Below are positions 1 to 9,126 of a stretch of 64,000 bases of DNA, piece after piece. Source of the DNA: Halioglobus maricola (GTDB lineage Bacteria > Pseudomonadota > Gammaproteobacteria > Pseudomonadales > Halieaceae). Within the stretch, counting starts at the first letter, position 1; each line of letters opens with the position of its first letter. Made by a program: the position numbers and the translations under genes. The stretch lies in NCBI RefSeq assembly GCF_009388985.1, contig NZ_CP036422.1:1812501-1876500 (forward strand). The letters are read 5' to 3'. Below the pieces are notes generated by a model. The model ran no database searches. It was not told the DNA's origin and saw only the letters and a list, made by a program, of their open reading frames with translations.

Positions 1-509
1 ATATCCCCGGCGATGAACAGCTGGCAATTCAGTTGGTCTACTACCGCAGCTCCTGCGTTGAGTGCCCTGTGCGCTTGCTGCTCGGTCATCGCGGGTACAG
101 TGCTGAAGTCACGGGTCCCTGCGTCGACAGAACGCTGTTGTAAGCCAGGCATATCGGCCACCGGAGTGAACGTGCCCATATTCACCACTTCCAGATCCAC
201 CTCGCGCTGGCGGCAGAGAACACTGGCTGCGGCGCCGCCGCTGAGGAAATTGGCGATCATCTGGGTGGTCACTTCCGCAGGATAGGCAGAAACCCCGCGG
301 CGAGTTACACCGTGATCTGCCGCGAAAATGCGTGCGCAAACGCTGTGCAGCTCTGGCCTGTCTGTTGCCTGCCATGCTGCAAACTGCTCGGCTATCTGTT
401 CGAGGTAGCCTAAAGCTCCGATTGGCTTGGTGAGCGTGGCTTGTCTATGTTGTGCCGCAACGCGATGTGGTTCAGATGGCGTTGGGCTGGGTTCGGTGAG
501 CCAGTGCAT
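1..509 (-). CDS. cobT: Nicotinate-nucleotide--dimethylbenzimidazole phosphoribosyltransferase CobT (N-terminal part, cut by window edge)
   Basis: CobT moves phosphoribose from nicotinate mononucleotide to dimethylbenzimidazole, giving alpha-ribazole phosphate for the lower ligand of B12. I translated this frame directly: ATG at 507-509, then an open frame of about 169 codons to the left edge, so the C-terminal half is missing. The stretch AADHGVTRRGVSAYP followed by EVTTQMI and FLSGGAAASVL is the well-conserved N-terminal substrate-binding block of the family. The start lies 4 bases after the cobU stop, so it is the distal gene of the btuB operon and probably translationally coupled. Identity is clear; the catalytic glutamate near the C terminus cannot be seen. 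Confidence 0.93.
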   Translation of the reverse strand, partial: MHWLTEPSPTPSEPHRVAAQHRQATLTKPIGALGYLEQIAEQFAAWQATDRPELHSVCARIFAADHGVTRRGVSAYPAEVTTQMIANFLSGGAAASVLCRQREVDLEVVNMGTFTPVADMPGLQQRSVDAGTRDFSTVPAMTEQQAHRALNAGAAVVDQLNCQLFIAGD

Positions 510-513
510 GGCG

Positions 514-1017
514 TTATCCCTTGATAGTCTGTGGCAGGCCCGCGATGACCACGGTGACTTTGTCACAGTGCTGGGCGAGGTCTTGATGCAGCCAGCCTAC
601 TTCGTCTACAAATGTGCGGCTGAGCTCACCCATGGGGATGACGCCCATTCCCACTTCATTGCTGACGAGCATTAGTTCACCCTGGAGTCCCGGGAGTAGT
701 TCCATCAGTGCGTTTCGTTCTTGCTTCCAGCACTTCTGGTGCAGGCAGTTGCTCAACCACAGGCTGAGGCAGTCCACCAGTATGCAGGCGTTTGGTGCGT
801 CGATGTTGGCGAGCTGCTTCGCCAGAGCGAGCGGTTCTTCCTTTACCTGCCATTTCGGCGAACGATCTCGCTGATGGCGCGCGATGCGCGCAGTCATCTC
901 CTCATCGCCAGCCTCTGCGGTGGCTAGGAGGTGGGGCGTGTCGCTCTGTGTCTCTGCCAGTTGTTGGGCAAAACGACTCTTGCCGCTGCGGGCACCGCCG
1001 AGTATCAAGTGCTTCAT
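514..1017 (-). CDS. cobU: Adenosylcobinamide kinase / adenosylcobinamide-phosphate guanylyltransferase CobU
   Basis: Bifunctional cytoplasmic enzyme that phosphorylates adenosylcobinamide and then adds GMP to give adenosylcobinamide-GDP. The 167 residues match the usual 170-180. The P-loop GGARSGKS lies at residues 7-14, and the family segments LATAEAGDEEM, RIARHQRDR and LVDCLSLWLSN follow; the RHQ histidine is at the guanylylated position of the family. The ATG overlaps the btuD stop by 4 bases and cobT starts 4 bases after its stop, indicating one polycistronic message. Confident. Confidence 0.95.
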   Translation of the reverse strand: MKHLILGGARSGKSRFAQQLAETQSDTPHLLATAEAGDEEMTARIARHQRDRSPKWQVKEEPLALAKQLANIDAPNACILVDCLSLWLSNCLHQKCWKQERNALMELLPGLQGELMLVSNEVGMGVIPMGELSRTFVDEVGWLHQDLAQHCDKVTVVIAGLPQTIKG

Positions 1018-1799
1018 GAATTGATCACCAGTGGACCACCGTGTACGGGGTGTTCTTCTATTAAGACATTTGCAGTGAAGACGTCGCTGAACATGGGTGT
1101 TGTAAGCACTTCTCGCGGCGTGCCTGTAGCGTGTTGGCGTCCGTTGTTGAGTACTGTAATTCGATCGCAGATCCCGGCGAGAAGATTGAAGTCGTGGCTC
1201 GCAATGATGATACCGCAGCCCTCATTGCTGAGCCGCCTGACGATATCACTCACCATGTGGGTATGCGCCAGATCGAGAGCGGCACTGGGTTCATCCATGA
1301 GGAGTACCCGTCCAGCACTATCCTCTGGACGCCATATCTGGGCGACGCAGCGGGCAAGTTGAACGCGCTGCCGCTCACCACCGGAAAGTTCAGTGTAAAG
1401 CCTTTCGCGCAGAGATTCGGTGTCAGTGAAGGCGAGTACCTGGTTGAGGATTTCGGCATCGGCCTCAATGCCGCTCGCGTGGGGAATCCGCCCCAGCAAG
1501 ATGACTTCCTCGACGGTGAACGGGAAATTCAGGCCTGGGTTCTGTGACAGGAACGCGAGCGACTGGGCGCGTTGCTCATTATTCATAGACGCCAGTGCCT
1601 GTCCCTGAAGGCGCAGTTCACCGTTGTCGAGGGCGTGGCCGCCAGCCAGGGTGTGCAACAGAGTGCTCTTACCGGCGCCATTGGGGCCCACGATCCCCAG
1701 TACTTCGGCGGCTGCAAGATCGAGTTGGATTTCCTGAAGCAACTCGCTGTTGCCATAGGGCGAGACCCCCGCAGTATTCAGACTTAGCAGAGCCATCAC
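1014..1799 (-). CDS. btuD: Vitamin B12 / iron-complex ABC transporter ATP-binding protein (BtuD/FecE/HmuV type)
   Basis: ATPase subunit of a siderophore/B12-type importer, acting at the cytoplasmic face of the inner membrane. Walker A GPNGAGKST is at about residues 38-46, the Q-loop is FLSQNPG, the ABC signature is LSGGERQRVQLAR, Walker B is VLLMDEPSAALD and the switch histidine is in ASHDFN. 261 residues is normal. It overlaps btuC and cobU by 4 bases each. Sequence alone cannot separate B12 from haem or siderophore ATPases; the B12 call rests on the operon and the riboswitch upstream. No periplasmic binding protein gene (btuF) is in view. Confidence 0.88.
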   Translation of the reverse strand: MMALLSLNTAGVSPYGNSELLQEIQLDLAAAEVLGIVGPNGAGKSTLLHTLAGGHALDNGELRLQGQALASMNNEQRAQSLAFLSQNPGLNFPFTVEEVILLGRIPHASGIEADAEILNQVLAFTDTESLRERLYTELSGGERQRVQLARCVAQIWRPEDSAGRVLLMDEPSAALDLAHTHMVSDIVRRLSNEGCGIIIASHDFNLLAGICDRITVLNNGRQHATGTPREVLTTPMFSDVFTANVLIEEHPVHGGPLVINS

Positions 1800-2824
1800 A
1801 GCATTCCATAGTCGCGCCGGCGACGCAGCAGGGAGATAAAGAACGGCACGCCGATCGCCGCGGTGACGACGCCTACGGGTAGCTCAGTGGGCGCAAGCAG
1901 GGTGCGAGACAGCGTGTCCGCAAGTACCAACAAGATAGCCCCTGCGAGTCCAGATGCGGGCAAAAGGTAGCGGTGATCCGGGCCGATCAACATGCGCATA
2001 ATGTGCGGTACTACGAGGCCGACAAAGCCAATTACACCGGCGAGAGCGACAGCCAGGCCAACACCAATAGCGGCCAATGTGACGATGCAACTTTTGGAAA
2101 ATTCGATATTGATGCCCAGGTAGCGCGCTTCGGATTCGCCGAGCAATAGTGCATTGAGCGCGTTGGCGAAACGGGGAAGGGCGATCGCGAGTACGGTAGT
2201 TGCGCCCAGCGCCACAGCGACTCGCGGATAGTTGGCGCCGTCCAACCCGCCCATTCGCCACATACTAATGCGCCTGAGGATCTCATTGCTTGAGTAGAAT
2301 TCGAGGACATTGCTCGCTGCGGCTGAAAGCGCGGAGATCGCGATGCCCGCCAGGAGCATGGTTGCGACCGACGTGACGCCACCGGAGGTCGCGAGTTTGT
2401 AGACAAGAATGACTGCGAGCATGCCGCCGGCGAACGCGCCCAGCGAAACAACGCCTAATGCACCCACACCAGCGACTACCGGTGCAGCGAGGGCTATCGC
2501 AATGCTGGCGCCAAGCGCCGCACCGGCTGTAACACCGATTAATGAGGGGTCAGCCAGTGGGTTGCGGAATAGTCCCTGCATGGCAGCACCTGTCATACCC
2601 AGCATAGCCCCTACGAACATTGCGAGAAGTGTGCGTGGCAAGCGTATATGGCCGATGATGACAGCGTCCTGGTCGACCCCTTCGCCGCTTATGTAACGTC
2701 CCAGAGCGCCGACCGCATCGATCAGCGAAATGTCGACGGTTCCCGATGCCGTTCCATGCAAAATACATAAGGGCAATCCTAGAGCGAGCAGCAGCAGGGT
2801 CAGCCTGGCGCGTCGGGCTCTCAT
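1796..2824 (-). CDS. btuC: Vitamin B12 ABC transporter permease (FecCD family)
   Basis: Polytopic inner-membrane permease of the FecCD family, expected as a homodimer with BtuD. I chose the ATG at 2824 (342 residues, [16 protein letters not shown]) because it forms an ATGA overlap with the cobQ stop; an in-frame ATG four codons upstream is possible. Hydrophobic helices run throughout. The segments [44 protein letters not shown] and [14 protein letters not shown] are characteristic of the family, the last carrying the coupling helix that contacts the ATPase. B12 specificity is inferred from the operon. Confidence 0.9.
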   Translation of the reverse strand: MRARRARLTLLLLALGLPLCILHGTASGTVDISLIDAVGALGRYISGEGVDQDAVIIGHIRLPRTLLAMFVGAMLGMTGAAMQGLFRNPLADPSLIGVTAGAALGASIAIALAAPVVAGVGALGVVSLGAFAGGMLAVILVYKLATSGGVTSVATMLLAGIAISALSAAASNVLEFYSSNEILRRISMWRMGGLDGANYPRVAVALGATTVLAIALPRFANALNALLLGESEARYLGINIEFSKSCIVTLAAIGVGLAVALAGVIGFVGLVVPHIMRMLIGPDHRYLLPASGLAGAILLVLADTLSRTLLAPTELPVGVVTAAIGVPFFISLLRRRRDYGML

Positions 2825-4323
2825 GTTGCAAACCACTTGGGAAACATGCGGGGTAGGTCCAGTGATTGTTCCAGCGCATCCGCCAGGCGATCAATTTCAC
2901 GTTCGCGCAATTGGTCTCTGTCTTCGGCTTCCGCGCCTTTGAGACCGGCCCATCGCAACACCGCGGCGCAGCTTTCGCCGCGGTCCATGATGCCGTGGGT
3001 ATAGGTGCCGGCTACACGGTTGTCAGCTGATACCGCACCATCTTTGCGCCCGTCGTCGAACGTGACAAAGGGCTTTGTGCCTGTCTCGACCTCGGTCTGG
3101 CCGCTGTGAATTTCATAGCCCTCAAAGCGACCCTCGCCGTTAATAAGGCCTGAGACCTGCCGCAGCGTCTTGCCTGGCTCAAGCGTGGTACTTAGTGGTA
3201 GAAGTCCCAGCCCCTTTGAGCTGCCAGCAGTGCCTTCAATGCCATTGGGGTCGTCAATTTGATCGCCAAGCATTTGCATGCCGCCACAAATGCCGAGCAC
3301 CTTGCCACCGTAGCGCAGGTGAGTCAGCAGGTAGTCATCCCAGCCATTTTGGCGCAGCCACTCGAGGTCGGCCCGCACACTTTTGGAGCCAGGCAGAATA
3401 ACCAGGTCAGCTGGCGGTGGCGGGGAACCGGCACCGACGTAGTGCAGGTCAACCCTGGGGTGGCTGCGCAGTGGATCGAAGTCGGTGTGGTTGGAAATTC
3501 TAGGCAATACGGGTACGACGATGCGAAGAGGCGTTTCCGTGTCGCAGGATTGCTCTGTAGTGATAGCGTCTTCGGCGTCCAGTTGCAGGTTTTGCAGGTA
3601 AGGCACGACACCCATTACAGGTTTGCCGGTCCGTTGCTCCAGCCATGTGAGGCCGGATTCCAGCAGCGCAATGTCACCGCGAAAACGGTTGATGATAAAT
3701 CCCTGCACCAGGTCTTGTTCGCTGGGAGAGAGTAGTTCCAGAGTGCCCACGAGGTGAGCGAATACGCCACCACGATCAATGTCCGCAACAATAACCACCG
3801 GACAGTTCGCGGCTTCAGCGAAACCCATATTGGCGATGTCGCCCTCGCGCAGGTTGATCTCGGCGGGGCTGCCGGCGCCCTCTACCAATAATGCCTCGTA
3901 ACTTTTTTTAAGCCGACCCCAGGAGTCGAGAACCGTGTCCATCGCCACGCGCTTGTAGTCATGGAATTCGGTGGCTTCCATGTGTTGTACAGCCTGGCCC
4001 TGCAAAATAACCTGTGCGCGCTTATCGCTACTGGGCTTTAAAAGCACCGGGTTCATGTCGACGTGGGGCGCAATACCGGCCGCCTGGGCCTGCAATGCCT
4101 GGGCGCGACCAATTTCTCCCTGACCGGGAGTTACCGCGCTGTTGAGCGCCATGTTTTGAGGTTTAAAGGGCGCTACGCTAACGCCGCGCCGGAGCAGGCA
4201 GCGACAGAGGCCGGCAACCATCACTGACTTGCCGGCATCTGACGTCGTGCCCTGGATCATCAGGGCAGTCGGGTTGCTAATAATCGACGCCACGCCGGGC
4301 CTTAATGCCGGCTTTGAAGGCAT
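2821..4323 (-). CDS. cobQ: Cobyric acid synthase CobQ/CbiP
   Basis: Glutamine-dependent amidotransferase that converts adenosylcobyrinic acid a,c-diamide to adenosylcobyric acid. An N-terminal DTBS-like ATPase domain carries [10 protein letters not shown] (P-loop variant), and [10 protein letters not shown] and [11 protein letters not shown] follow. A C-terminal class I glutaminase domain has [11 protein letters not shown] with the nucleophilic cysteine, and a histidine in YTHGIMD. The ATG at 4323 has a good GGAAG site but lies inside the end of cobO. The in-frame Met22 at 4260 directly before the conserved [10 protein letters not shown] is an alternative start giving about 479 residues, nearer to typical family length. 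The stop overlaps the btuC start. Confidence 0.93.
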   Translation of the reverse strand: MPSKPALRPGVASIISNPTALMIQGTTSDAGKSVMVAGLCRCLLRRGVSVAPFKPQNMALNSAVTPGQGEIGRAQALQAQAAGIAPHVDMNPVLLKPSSDKRAQVILQGQAVQHMEATEFHDYKRVAMDTVLDSWGRLKKSYEALLVEGAGSPAEINLREGDIANMGFAEAANCPVVIVADIDRGGVFAHLVGTLELLSPSEQDLVQGFIINRFRGDIALLESGLTWLEQRTGKPVMGVVPYLQNLQLDAEDAITTEQSCDTETPLRIVVPVLPRISNHTDFDPLRSHPRVDLHYVGAGSPPPPADLVILPGSKSVRADLEWLRQNGWDDYLLTHLRYGGKVLGICGGMQMLGDQIDDPNGIEGTAGSSKGLGLLPLSTTLEPGKTLRQVSGLINGEGRFEGYEIHSGQTEVETGTKPFVTFDDGRKDGAVSADNRVAGTYTHGIMDRGESCAAVLRWAGLKGAEAEDRDQLREREIDRLADALEQSLDLPRMFPKWFAT

Positions 4324-4897
4324 GCTTCACTTCCTTCACATCGGAAACAGTATCCATGACTTCCTGAAGGGCTGAGCCACCACCACGCCCAGTAACCACA
4401 ACGCTTTGTTCCCGTGGGCGATTGGCAATGGCATCAATGATCTCTGCCTCGGGCAGATAGTCGTAGGCGATCATGTAAGTCAGTTCGTCCATGACAACGA
4501 GGTCGTAGGAGTCATCCTGCAGCATAGGCAGTACCTTTGCCCAGGTGTCTTTTGCCGCTGCGATATCGCCGGAGCGGTCCTGTGTATTCCAGGTGAAACC
4601 GGTCCCCATTTGGTAGAAGTCCACCTGTGGGCACTTGTCCCGCAGGTAGATTTCTTCACCGGACAACTGTTCGCCCTTGATGAACTGGACCACACCCACT
4701 TTCATGTCGTAACCCAGCGCGCGCATCACCATACCAAAAGCAGAGCTGGATTTTCCCTTGCCATTGCCGGTCACGAGAATCGCGACACCGCGCTCCAGAT
4801 CGGCCGACTCAATATTCGCATCGACTTTGGCCTTCTGCTTTTCCATGGCGGCCTTGTGCTTGGCCTCACGTTTCTCATTCTGCTTGTTATCGCTCAC
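4277..4897 (-). CDS. cobO: Corrinoid (cob(I)alamin) adenosyltransferase CobO/CobA/BtuR
   Basis: Transfers the 5'-deoxyadenosyl group of ATP to cob(I)alamin or cob(I)inamide, the step that makes salvaged corrinoids usable. P-loop [13 protein letters not shown] at about residues 44-56 is diagnostic of the BtuR family; [15 protein letters not shown] and VMDELTYMI follow. I chose GTG at 4897 (206 residues) because a purine-rich AAGAGAG precedes it and it starts 13 bases after the btuB stop; a longer frame from 5026 would run through the btuB barrel end. The lysine/glutamate-rich N-terminal tail ([21 protein letters not shown]) is usual for the family. Confidence 0.93.
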   Translation of the reverse strand: MSDNKQNEKREAKHKAAMEKQKAKVDANIESADLERGVAILVTGNGKGKSSSAFGMVMRALGYDMKVGVVQFIKGEQLSGEEIYLRDKCPQVDFYQMGTGFTWNTQDRSGDIAAAKDTWAKVLPMLQDDSYDLVVMDELTYMIAYDYLPEAEIIDAIANRPREQSVVVTGRGGGSALQEVMDTVSDVKEVKHAFKAGIKARRGVDY

Positions 4898-4910
4898 GCT
4901 GGTTCTCTCT

Positions 4911-6773
4911 TTAGAAGTTGTACCGCACGCCGGCATAGGCCGCCGCGCCACTGGTGTTATAGCTTGGCACTTCCTGGTAATCCTCGTCCAGCAGGTTCTC
5001 GACGCGGCCATAGAGTTCCAGACCATCGATCACTGTAAAGCTGGCGTTGAGGTTCACTACTTCGTAGTCGTCCAACTCACTGCCATCGATGTCTTCCGCG
5101 TCATAGGAACCGCGCACATAGACGCCCATTGAGAGGCGATCATTCAGGCCCAGCCAAGTCAGACCCAGGTTGGCCAGGTGCTCGGGACGGCGTATGCGCG
5201 CGCTGCCGGTGGCGTTTTCAGTGTCGTTGTAAGTGTAATTGCCATCCAGGGCCAGACCCCATGCCAGTGGGAGTTCGCCGATGAGTTCAACACCGGTGGA
5301 ATCGGTATCACCACTGCCCTGCAAATAACCGGAGAAGAAGTCGAGGTCAAAGTAGATTTCGTCGCTGACAGTCTGATCGAAGTAATTGGCCTCAAGATAG
5401 ATACCATTGTTCGCGAACCAGGCGACACCTACATCAAAGCCCTCACTTTCTTCCTCCTTGAGCTCGACTTCGCTAGCGGGCGGATAGAAGGCGTTTTCGT
5501 TATAGGCAATTTCATACAGGCTGGGCGCGCGGAAGCCGGTGCCGTAGGTGGCCTTTAGTTTGAGTTCACCGTCACCCACAGGGATCAGGTACGCAGCGCT
5601 CGCGCGGTAGGTTGTATGAGTGCCGAAATCTTCATTGTCGTCGTAGCGCACGCCAGCGGTCAGGAACACATCGCTGATAGCTTCACCCTGGTATTCCAGG
5701 TAGTAGCCGTCCTGTTCCCGTTCGTGGTTGTTCCAGCCATCGTCGAAGCTTTCTTCCTTGCGTTCTGCGCCGTATACAAAGCGTGTGGTTTCGGTCAGCG
5801 AATAGCTGCCCAGATAGCCATATTGATCCAGGTCCCCATCGCCACCGAAGCCGAATACATTCTTGGTATAGAAGGCGCGTTCCGTTTCATTGCCGGTGTA
5901 GCTTAGATCGTGGCTGAAGCTCCCCGTTTGCAGTTGTGCTGATACCCGCCAGGCGGTTTGATCGAATGTGTTATAGCAGTCGTTACTGTTGCTGAAGGTT
6001 GCGCTGTCATAGCAGCTGTCGTACTCGTTCTCTCCTTCAACATCCCGCATAACCGCTTCAAGACGGAAGTCGTCGGTGATGTTCCAGCCCAGACGCCCGT
6101 GCAGGGTTGTGTTTTCGTAGCCATCGTCATCTTTCAGGTCGGTGTCAGTATCGCGTGCATTGAAACCGTCGGTTTCGAAGTCGACTGCCGTCAGGCTGAA
6201 ATCAACAGTGTCATTGCCGCCGGCAACATCTGCCGCCAATTGTTGGGTACCGTAGCGGCCGCCTTCGGCGCTTACGCTGCCACCAAGACCCGGCTCGGCA
6301 GACCGGGTGTAAGCGTTGATGACGCCGCCAGCATCGGCGCCGTACATCATGCCCTGCGTCCCGCGGAGTACTTCGACACGCGTAATCCCTGTCGACAGCA
6401 GGTTCTCGAATTTGGGGCCAATCTGGGTACCTGATGTATCGGATACGTCAATGCCGTCGATATACAGCTTGGTGCGGAAGCCTTCTTCGCCGCGCACACG
6501 TACGCTGGTGGCAGAGCCGGCGCCGCCAGAATTGCTCACTGCGATCGCAGGTTGGGTCCGCAGTACGTCATACAGCGAATTGAATCCGCGCGCCTGTATA
6601 TCGGTTTCGGTAATGACAGAGACAGAAGTGCCAATCTGGCGCAGCGGCATTTCAACCCGGGAAGAAACCACGATGATCTCTTCAAGCTTACTGTTAGCGG
6701 GCTCTGTCTGGGCGTGCGCAAGTGCGGGAATAGCGCTGGCAACTGCGAGCGCGAGTGGTGTGAATCTGGACAT
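4911..6773 (-). CDS. btuB: TonB-dependent vitamin B12 receptor BtuB
   Basis: Outer-membrane 22-stranded barrel that imports cobalamin using TonB energy. Signal peptide at residues 1-21 ends ALAHA. The Ton box region LEEIIVVSSR follows, then the plug with TQPAIAVSNSGG and VLRGTQGMMYG, and a barrel ending in AGVRYNF with the terminal aromatic needed for outer-membrane insertion. 620 residues is close to E. coli BtuB. It is the first gene after a cobalamin riboswitch, and its ribosome site GAGG lies in a predicted hairpin. The TtpC-type TonB system at the right end of the window could energise it. The B12 ligand is inferred from riboswitch and operon, and strongly supported. Confidence 0.93.
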   Translation of the reverse strand: MSRFTPLALAVASAIPALAHAQTEPANSKLEEIIVVSSRVEMPLRQIGTSVSVITETDIQARGFNSLYDVLRTQPAIAVSNSGGAGSATSVRVRGEEGFRTKLYIDGIDVSDTSGTQIGPKFENLLSTGITRVEVLRGTQGMMYGADAGGVINAYTRSAEPGLGGSVSAEGGRYGTQQLAADVAGGNDTVDFSLTAVDFETDGFNARDTDTDLKDDDGYENTTLHGRLGWNITDDFRLEAVMRDVEGENEYDSCYDSATFSNSNDCYNTFDQTAWRVSAQLQTGSFSHDLSYTGNETERAFYTKNVFGFGGDGDLDQYGYLGSYSLTETTRFVYGAERKEESFDDGWNNHEREQDGYYLEYQGEAISDVFLTAGVRYDDNEDFGTHTTYRASAAYLIPVGDGELKLKATYGTGFRAPSLYEIAYNENAFYPPASEVELKEEESEGFDVGVAWFANNGIYLEANYFDQTVSDEIYFDLDFFSGYLQGSGDTDSTGVELIGELPLAWGLALDGNYTYNDTENATGSARIRRPEHLANLGLTWLGLNDRLSMGVYVRGSYDAEDIDGSELDDYEVVNLNASFTVIDGLELYGRVENLLDEDYQEVPSYNTSGAAAYAGVRYNF

Positions 6774-6812
6774 TGTTGTTCCTCAATAGCCATAGAATGT
6801 TGGCGACTGAGG
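6774..6812 (-). promoter_or_regulatory. Predicted RBS-sequestering hairpin in the btuB leader
   Basis: On the minus strand CCTCA (6812-6808) can pair with TGAGG (6785-6781), with an inner GCC/GGC pairing (6804-6802 with 6791-6789). The GAGG of TGAGG is the btuB ribosome-binding site, 7 bases before the ATG at 6773. This would hide the site and suggests the riboswitch acts at translation. No U-tract follows, so it is not an intrinsic terminator. Confidence 0.55.
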
Positions 6813-6884
6813 GAGGGGATCAGGAAATGCGACCTTGGCTTTGGCCAGACAACCTTGAATGAAGCCCTCCGCTCCATCGGTGTT

Positions 6885-7020
6885 GCATCAGGCAGGTGTC
6901 GGACTCACCGTCAAAGACGGCATACCGTTGCGGGGGCAGTGGTGATGACGATGAAGAACGTCACACGCTTCCCATTTAACCCACCCAGCAGACCAGAGGA
7001 ATGCGGCGGGCACCTGATAC
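6885..7020 (-). ncRNA. Cobalamin riboswitch
   Basis: Read on the minus strand, the leader carries the conserved cobalamin-aptamer blocks in order: ATCAGGTGCC at the 5' end, GGGTTAAATGGGAAG (6983-6969), GCCCCCGCAACGG (6937-6925) and the B12 box GAGTCCGACACCTGCC (about 6906-6891). The P1 helix forms between ATCAGG (7018-7013) and CCTGAT (6892-6887). It lies directly upstream of btuB, so adenosylcobalamin is expected to repress the uptake and salvage operon. A short open frame that crosses this region is not coding. Confidence 0.95.
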
Positions 7021-7028
7021 GGGGCGGG

Positions 7029-7057
7029 AGAATAAGAGCTGGACTGGGTAAAGTCAA
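7029..7057 (-). promoter_or_regulatory. Sigma70-like promoter for the riboswitch-btuB operon
   Basis: On the minus strand TTGACT (7057-7052) and TATTCT (7034-7029) are separated by exactly 17 bases. The predicted start, about 7022, falls just before the first riboswitch helix. The -35 box overlaps the cobC stop codon, so cobS-cobC transcripts may also read into the riboswitch. Confidence 0.7.
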
Positions 7058-7593
7058 TCAAGACTGGCGGGGGCCGCATTGGCGAACGCGTAGTTAAGGG
7101 CGTGGGTCAGCGGTCTTCCGGCCCGGCTGCAGAGCAGTATGCCGAGTGCCCCCCGGTGACTGATCAGTAGTGTTCCGGGAGCTGAGTCGCTCACCACAGC
7201 CTGCATGCGCAGAGCCACCTGCTCAGCAGATTCGCCGCCCGGTGGCCCGCAGCTGACCCAGTTGTCGCCCCAGGCGTCGACTTCCTCGGCTTCGCGGGCA
7301 TAAATTTCGTCCCAAGCCCGACCCTCCCAGTCGCCCATGGAAATTTCCCGTAAGCGCTCGTCCAGCAACGGTTCAGTGGCGCCAAGGAGCCTGGCCAAGG
7401 TATTCGCAGTTTCCCTGGCGCGACCAATATCGCTGCTGATGATATGGCGAGGCAGGGGGCCTGCCCATCCCTGGGCCAGGGCCCGAATTTCGTCGAAGCC
7501 ACGGTTCGATAACGGATGCTCCCACTGGCCGATACAACGGCCCTCAGGACGCTGGGCGTGGGCGTGACGCAGCAGAGTGAGTTTTGCGATCAC
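7054..7593 (-). CDS. cobC: Alpha-ribazole-5'-phosphate phosphatase-like histidine phosphatase (CobC)
   Basis: Histidine-phosphatase superfamily member expected to remove the 5'-phosphate of alpha-ribazole phosphate or of adenosylcobalamin phosphate. LTLLRHAHA at residues 4-12 holds the phosphorylated histidine, NRGFDEI follows, and SHRGALGILL holds the second catalytic histidine. GTG at 7593 (179 residues) forms a GTGA overlap with the cobS stop and puts the RHA motif at the usual N-terminal place; the longer frame to 7632 runs into cobS. The superfamily is broad, so the substrate is inferred from the neighbouring cobS and btuB operon. Confidence 0.85.
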   Translation of the reverse strand: MIAKLTLLRHAHAQRPEGRCIGQWEHPLSNRGFDEIRALAQGWAGPLPRHIISSDIGRARETANTLARLLGATEPLLDERLREISMGDWEGRAWDEIYAREAEEVDAWGDNWVSCGPPGGESAEQVALRMQAVVSDSAPGTLLISHRGALGILLCSRAGRPLTHALNYAFANAAPASLD

Positions 7594-8378
7594 GCCGCGT
7601 AGTGCGCGCAGAAGAACAGGTAAACAGCGCACTCGGTGAGCTGGTTGACGCCGCCAAGTGTGTCGCCGGTAACGCCCCCGATACTGCGCTTAAGCCAGAC
7701 GTGACTCAGGAAAACAATCGCCAGCACAAGCCCGATAAGCCCCAGGGCCTGGCTCCCCGGCAGCCACAGTAGTGGCAGAACTGTGAAAGCGCTGCCCAGC
7801 AGGGCTCTGCGAGTGGATACGCTTTCCACCAGCGGCTTGCCGCTGGCTCCCTCGCTGACATAGAGAGAAAATTGTACAAGGGGCAGGGTAGTCCAGCGCC
7901 CAAGGGCATGAGCGGTCAGTAGCGCGAGCGGAATCATTGCAGCTTCGATAGTTGCCAGGCCGGCGAGCTTTAGCGCGAGTGCAAGAAATAGCGCGGCCGA
8001 GCCATAGGTGCCGATGCGGCTGTCCTTCATGATTCGGAGTTTGTCTTCGACCGTCCAACCACCGCCGAGACCATCCGCACTGTCTGCCAGCCCATCTTCG
8101 TGGAATGCACCGGTTAGCGCGATCGCAGTGCCAAGGGCGATCACGGCTGCGATTGGCTGAGGCCACAGGGCGAGGCTCGCGCAAAATACAATAGCCGCCA
8201 GGGCACCGATAACCAGCCCGACCAGAGGGAAGTACGCGGTCGACTGGCGAAAGCTCTGCTCGGACCAGGCAAAGGCGGGCATCGGGATGCGGGTCAGAAA
8301 ACTGAAGGCAGTGGCGATGGCGCGCAATTCCTTGATCTTGCGGCTGGCGGGCGTGCAATCTTCAGACGTGGAGTTCAT
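7590..8378 (-). CDS. cobS: Adenosylcobinamide-GDP ribazoletransferase (cobalamin synthase) CobS
   Basis: Integral inner-membrane enzyme that joins adenosylcobinamide-GDP to alpha-ribazole (phosphate) in the last step of B12 assembly. FSFLTRIPMP near residue 26 and HEDGLADSADGLGGG near residue 92, the acidic metal-binding signature, are diagnostic; several hydrophobic helices follow. 262 residues is typical (about 250). It is the first gene of a two-gene unit with cobC and diverges from bluB across only 50 bases, so the two promoters must lie close together. I see no second riboswitch there. Confidence 0.94.
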   Translation of the reverse strand: MNSTSEDCTPASRKIKELRAIATAFSFLTRIPMPAFAWSEQSFRQSTAYFPLVGLVIGALAAIVFCASLALWPQPIAAVIALGTAIALTGAFHEDGLADSADGLGGGWTVEDKLRIMKDSRIGTYGSAALFLALALKLAGLATIEAAMIPLALLTAHALGRWTTLPLVQFSLYVSEGASGKPLVESVSTRRALLGSAFTVLPLLWLPGSQALGLIGLVLAIVFLSHVWLKRSIGGVTGDTLGGVNQLTECAVYLFFCAHYAA

Positions 8379-8428
8379 TGCTATTCCTGAGTACTATGCG
8401 CGGCAAAGCTGAGGATGATAACTGATTC

Positions 8429-9076
8429 ATGGCAGACGAACACCGATTCACACAGCCTGAGATAGCCGCGGTTTACCGCGCGATTCACGAGCGCAGAGAT
8501 ATGCGCCATTTTCGTTCTGATCCTGTTGCACCGGAGGTGCTTGAGCGGCTCCTGGATGCGGCCCATCATGCCCCCAGCGTTGGGTTCATGCAGCCATGGC
8601 GTTTTATTCGTATCACCAAACCGGAACTACGCCAGCAGCTTCATGCACTTGTTGAGGTCGAGCGACTGGCGACAGCAGAGGCGCTAGGCAAGCGGGGCAA
8701 TGAGTTCATGAAGCTTAAAGTCGAGGGCATTCTCAATTGTGGCGAACTTCTGGTGGTGGGGTTGATGGAGGGTCGAGAGCAACACGTCTTTGGCCGCAGA
8801 ACCATGCCGGAAATGGATCTGGCCTCAGCCTCGTGCGCCATCCAGAATCTGTGGCTTGCAGCCAGGGCAGAGGGGCTGGCCGTTGGATGGGTGTCACTGT
8901 TCGATCCGGCTGCGCTTGCGCAGTTGCTGTGTATGCCCTCGGGAAGCACGCCGATGGCTGTCTTGTGTATAGGTCATACCGACGAGTTTTATGAAGAGCC
9001 TATGCTCCAGACCGAGGGATGGAGAGATCGCGATCCAATAGAGCGATACCTCTACGAAGACAAGTGGGAGTCGTAG
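8429..9076 (+). CDS. bluB: 5,6-dimethylbenzimidazole synthase BluB
   Basis: Oxygen-dependent flavin-destructase of the nitroreductase fold that cuts reduced FMN to make dimethylbenzimidazole, the lower ligand of B12. AIHERRDMRHF near residue 14, AAHHAPSVGFMQPWRFI near residue 46 and GWVSLFDP are characteristic of BluB rather than ordinary nitroreductases. 215 residues fits the family. It diverges from cobS and, together with cobT, cobU and cobS, lets the cell make and attach its own lower ligand under aerobic conditions. Confidence 0.93.
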   Translation: MADEHRFTQPEIAAVYRAIHERRDMRHFRSDPVAPEVLERLLDAAHHAPSVGFMQPWRFIRITKPELRQQLHALVEVERLATAEALGKRGNEFMKLKVEGILNCGELLVVGLMEGREQHVFGRRTMPEMDLASASCAIQNLWLAARAEGLAVGWVSLFDPAALAQLLCMPSGSTPMAVLCIGHTDEFYEEPMLQTEGWRDRDPIERYLYEDKWES

Positions 9077-9126
9077 TTTAGCGCTATGATGGTAATGACG
9101 TTTATAAAAGCTACAGGATCTGCAAA

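Noticed and set aside
6888..7079. 63-codon open frame on the minus strand in front of btuB
   Set aside because: It lies inside the cobalamin riboswitch and follows no coding pattern.
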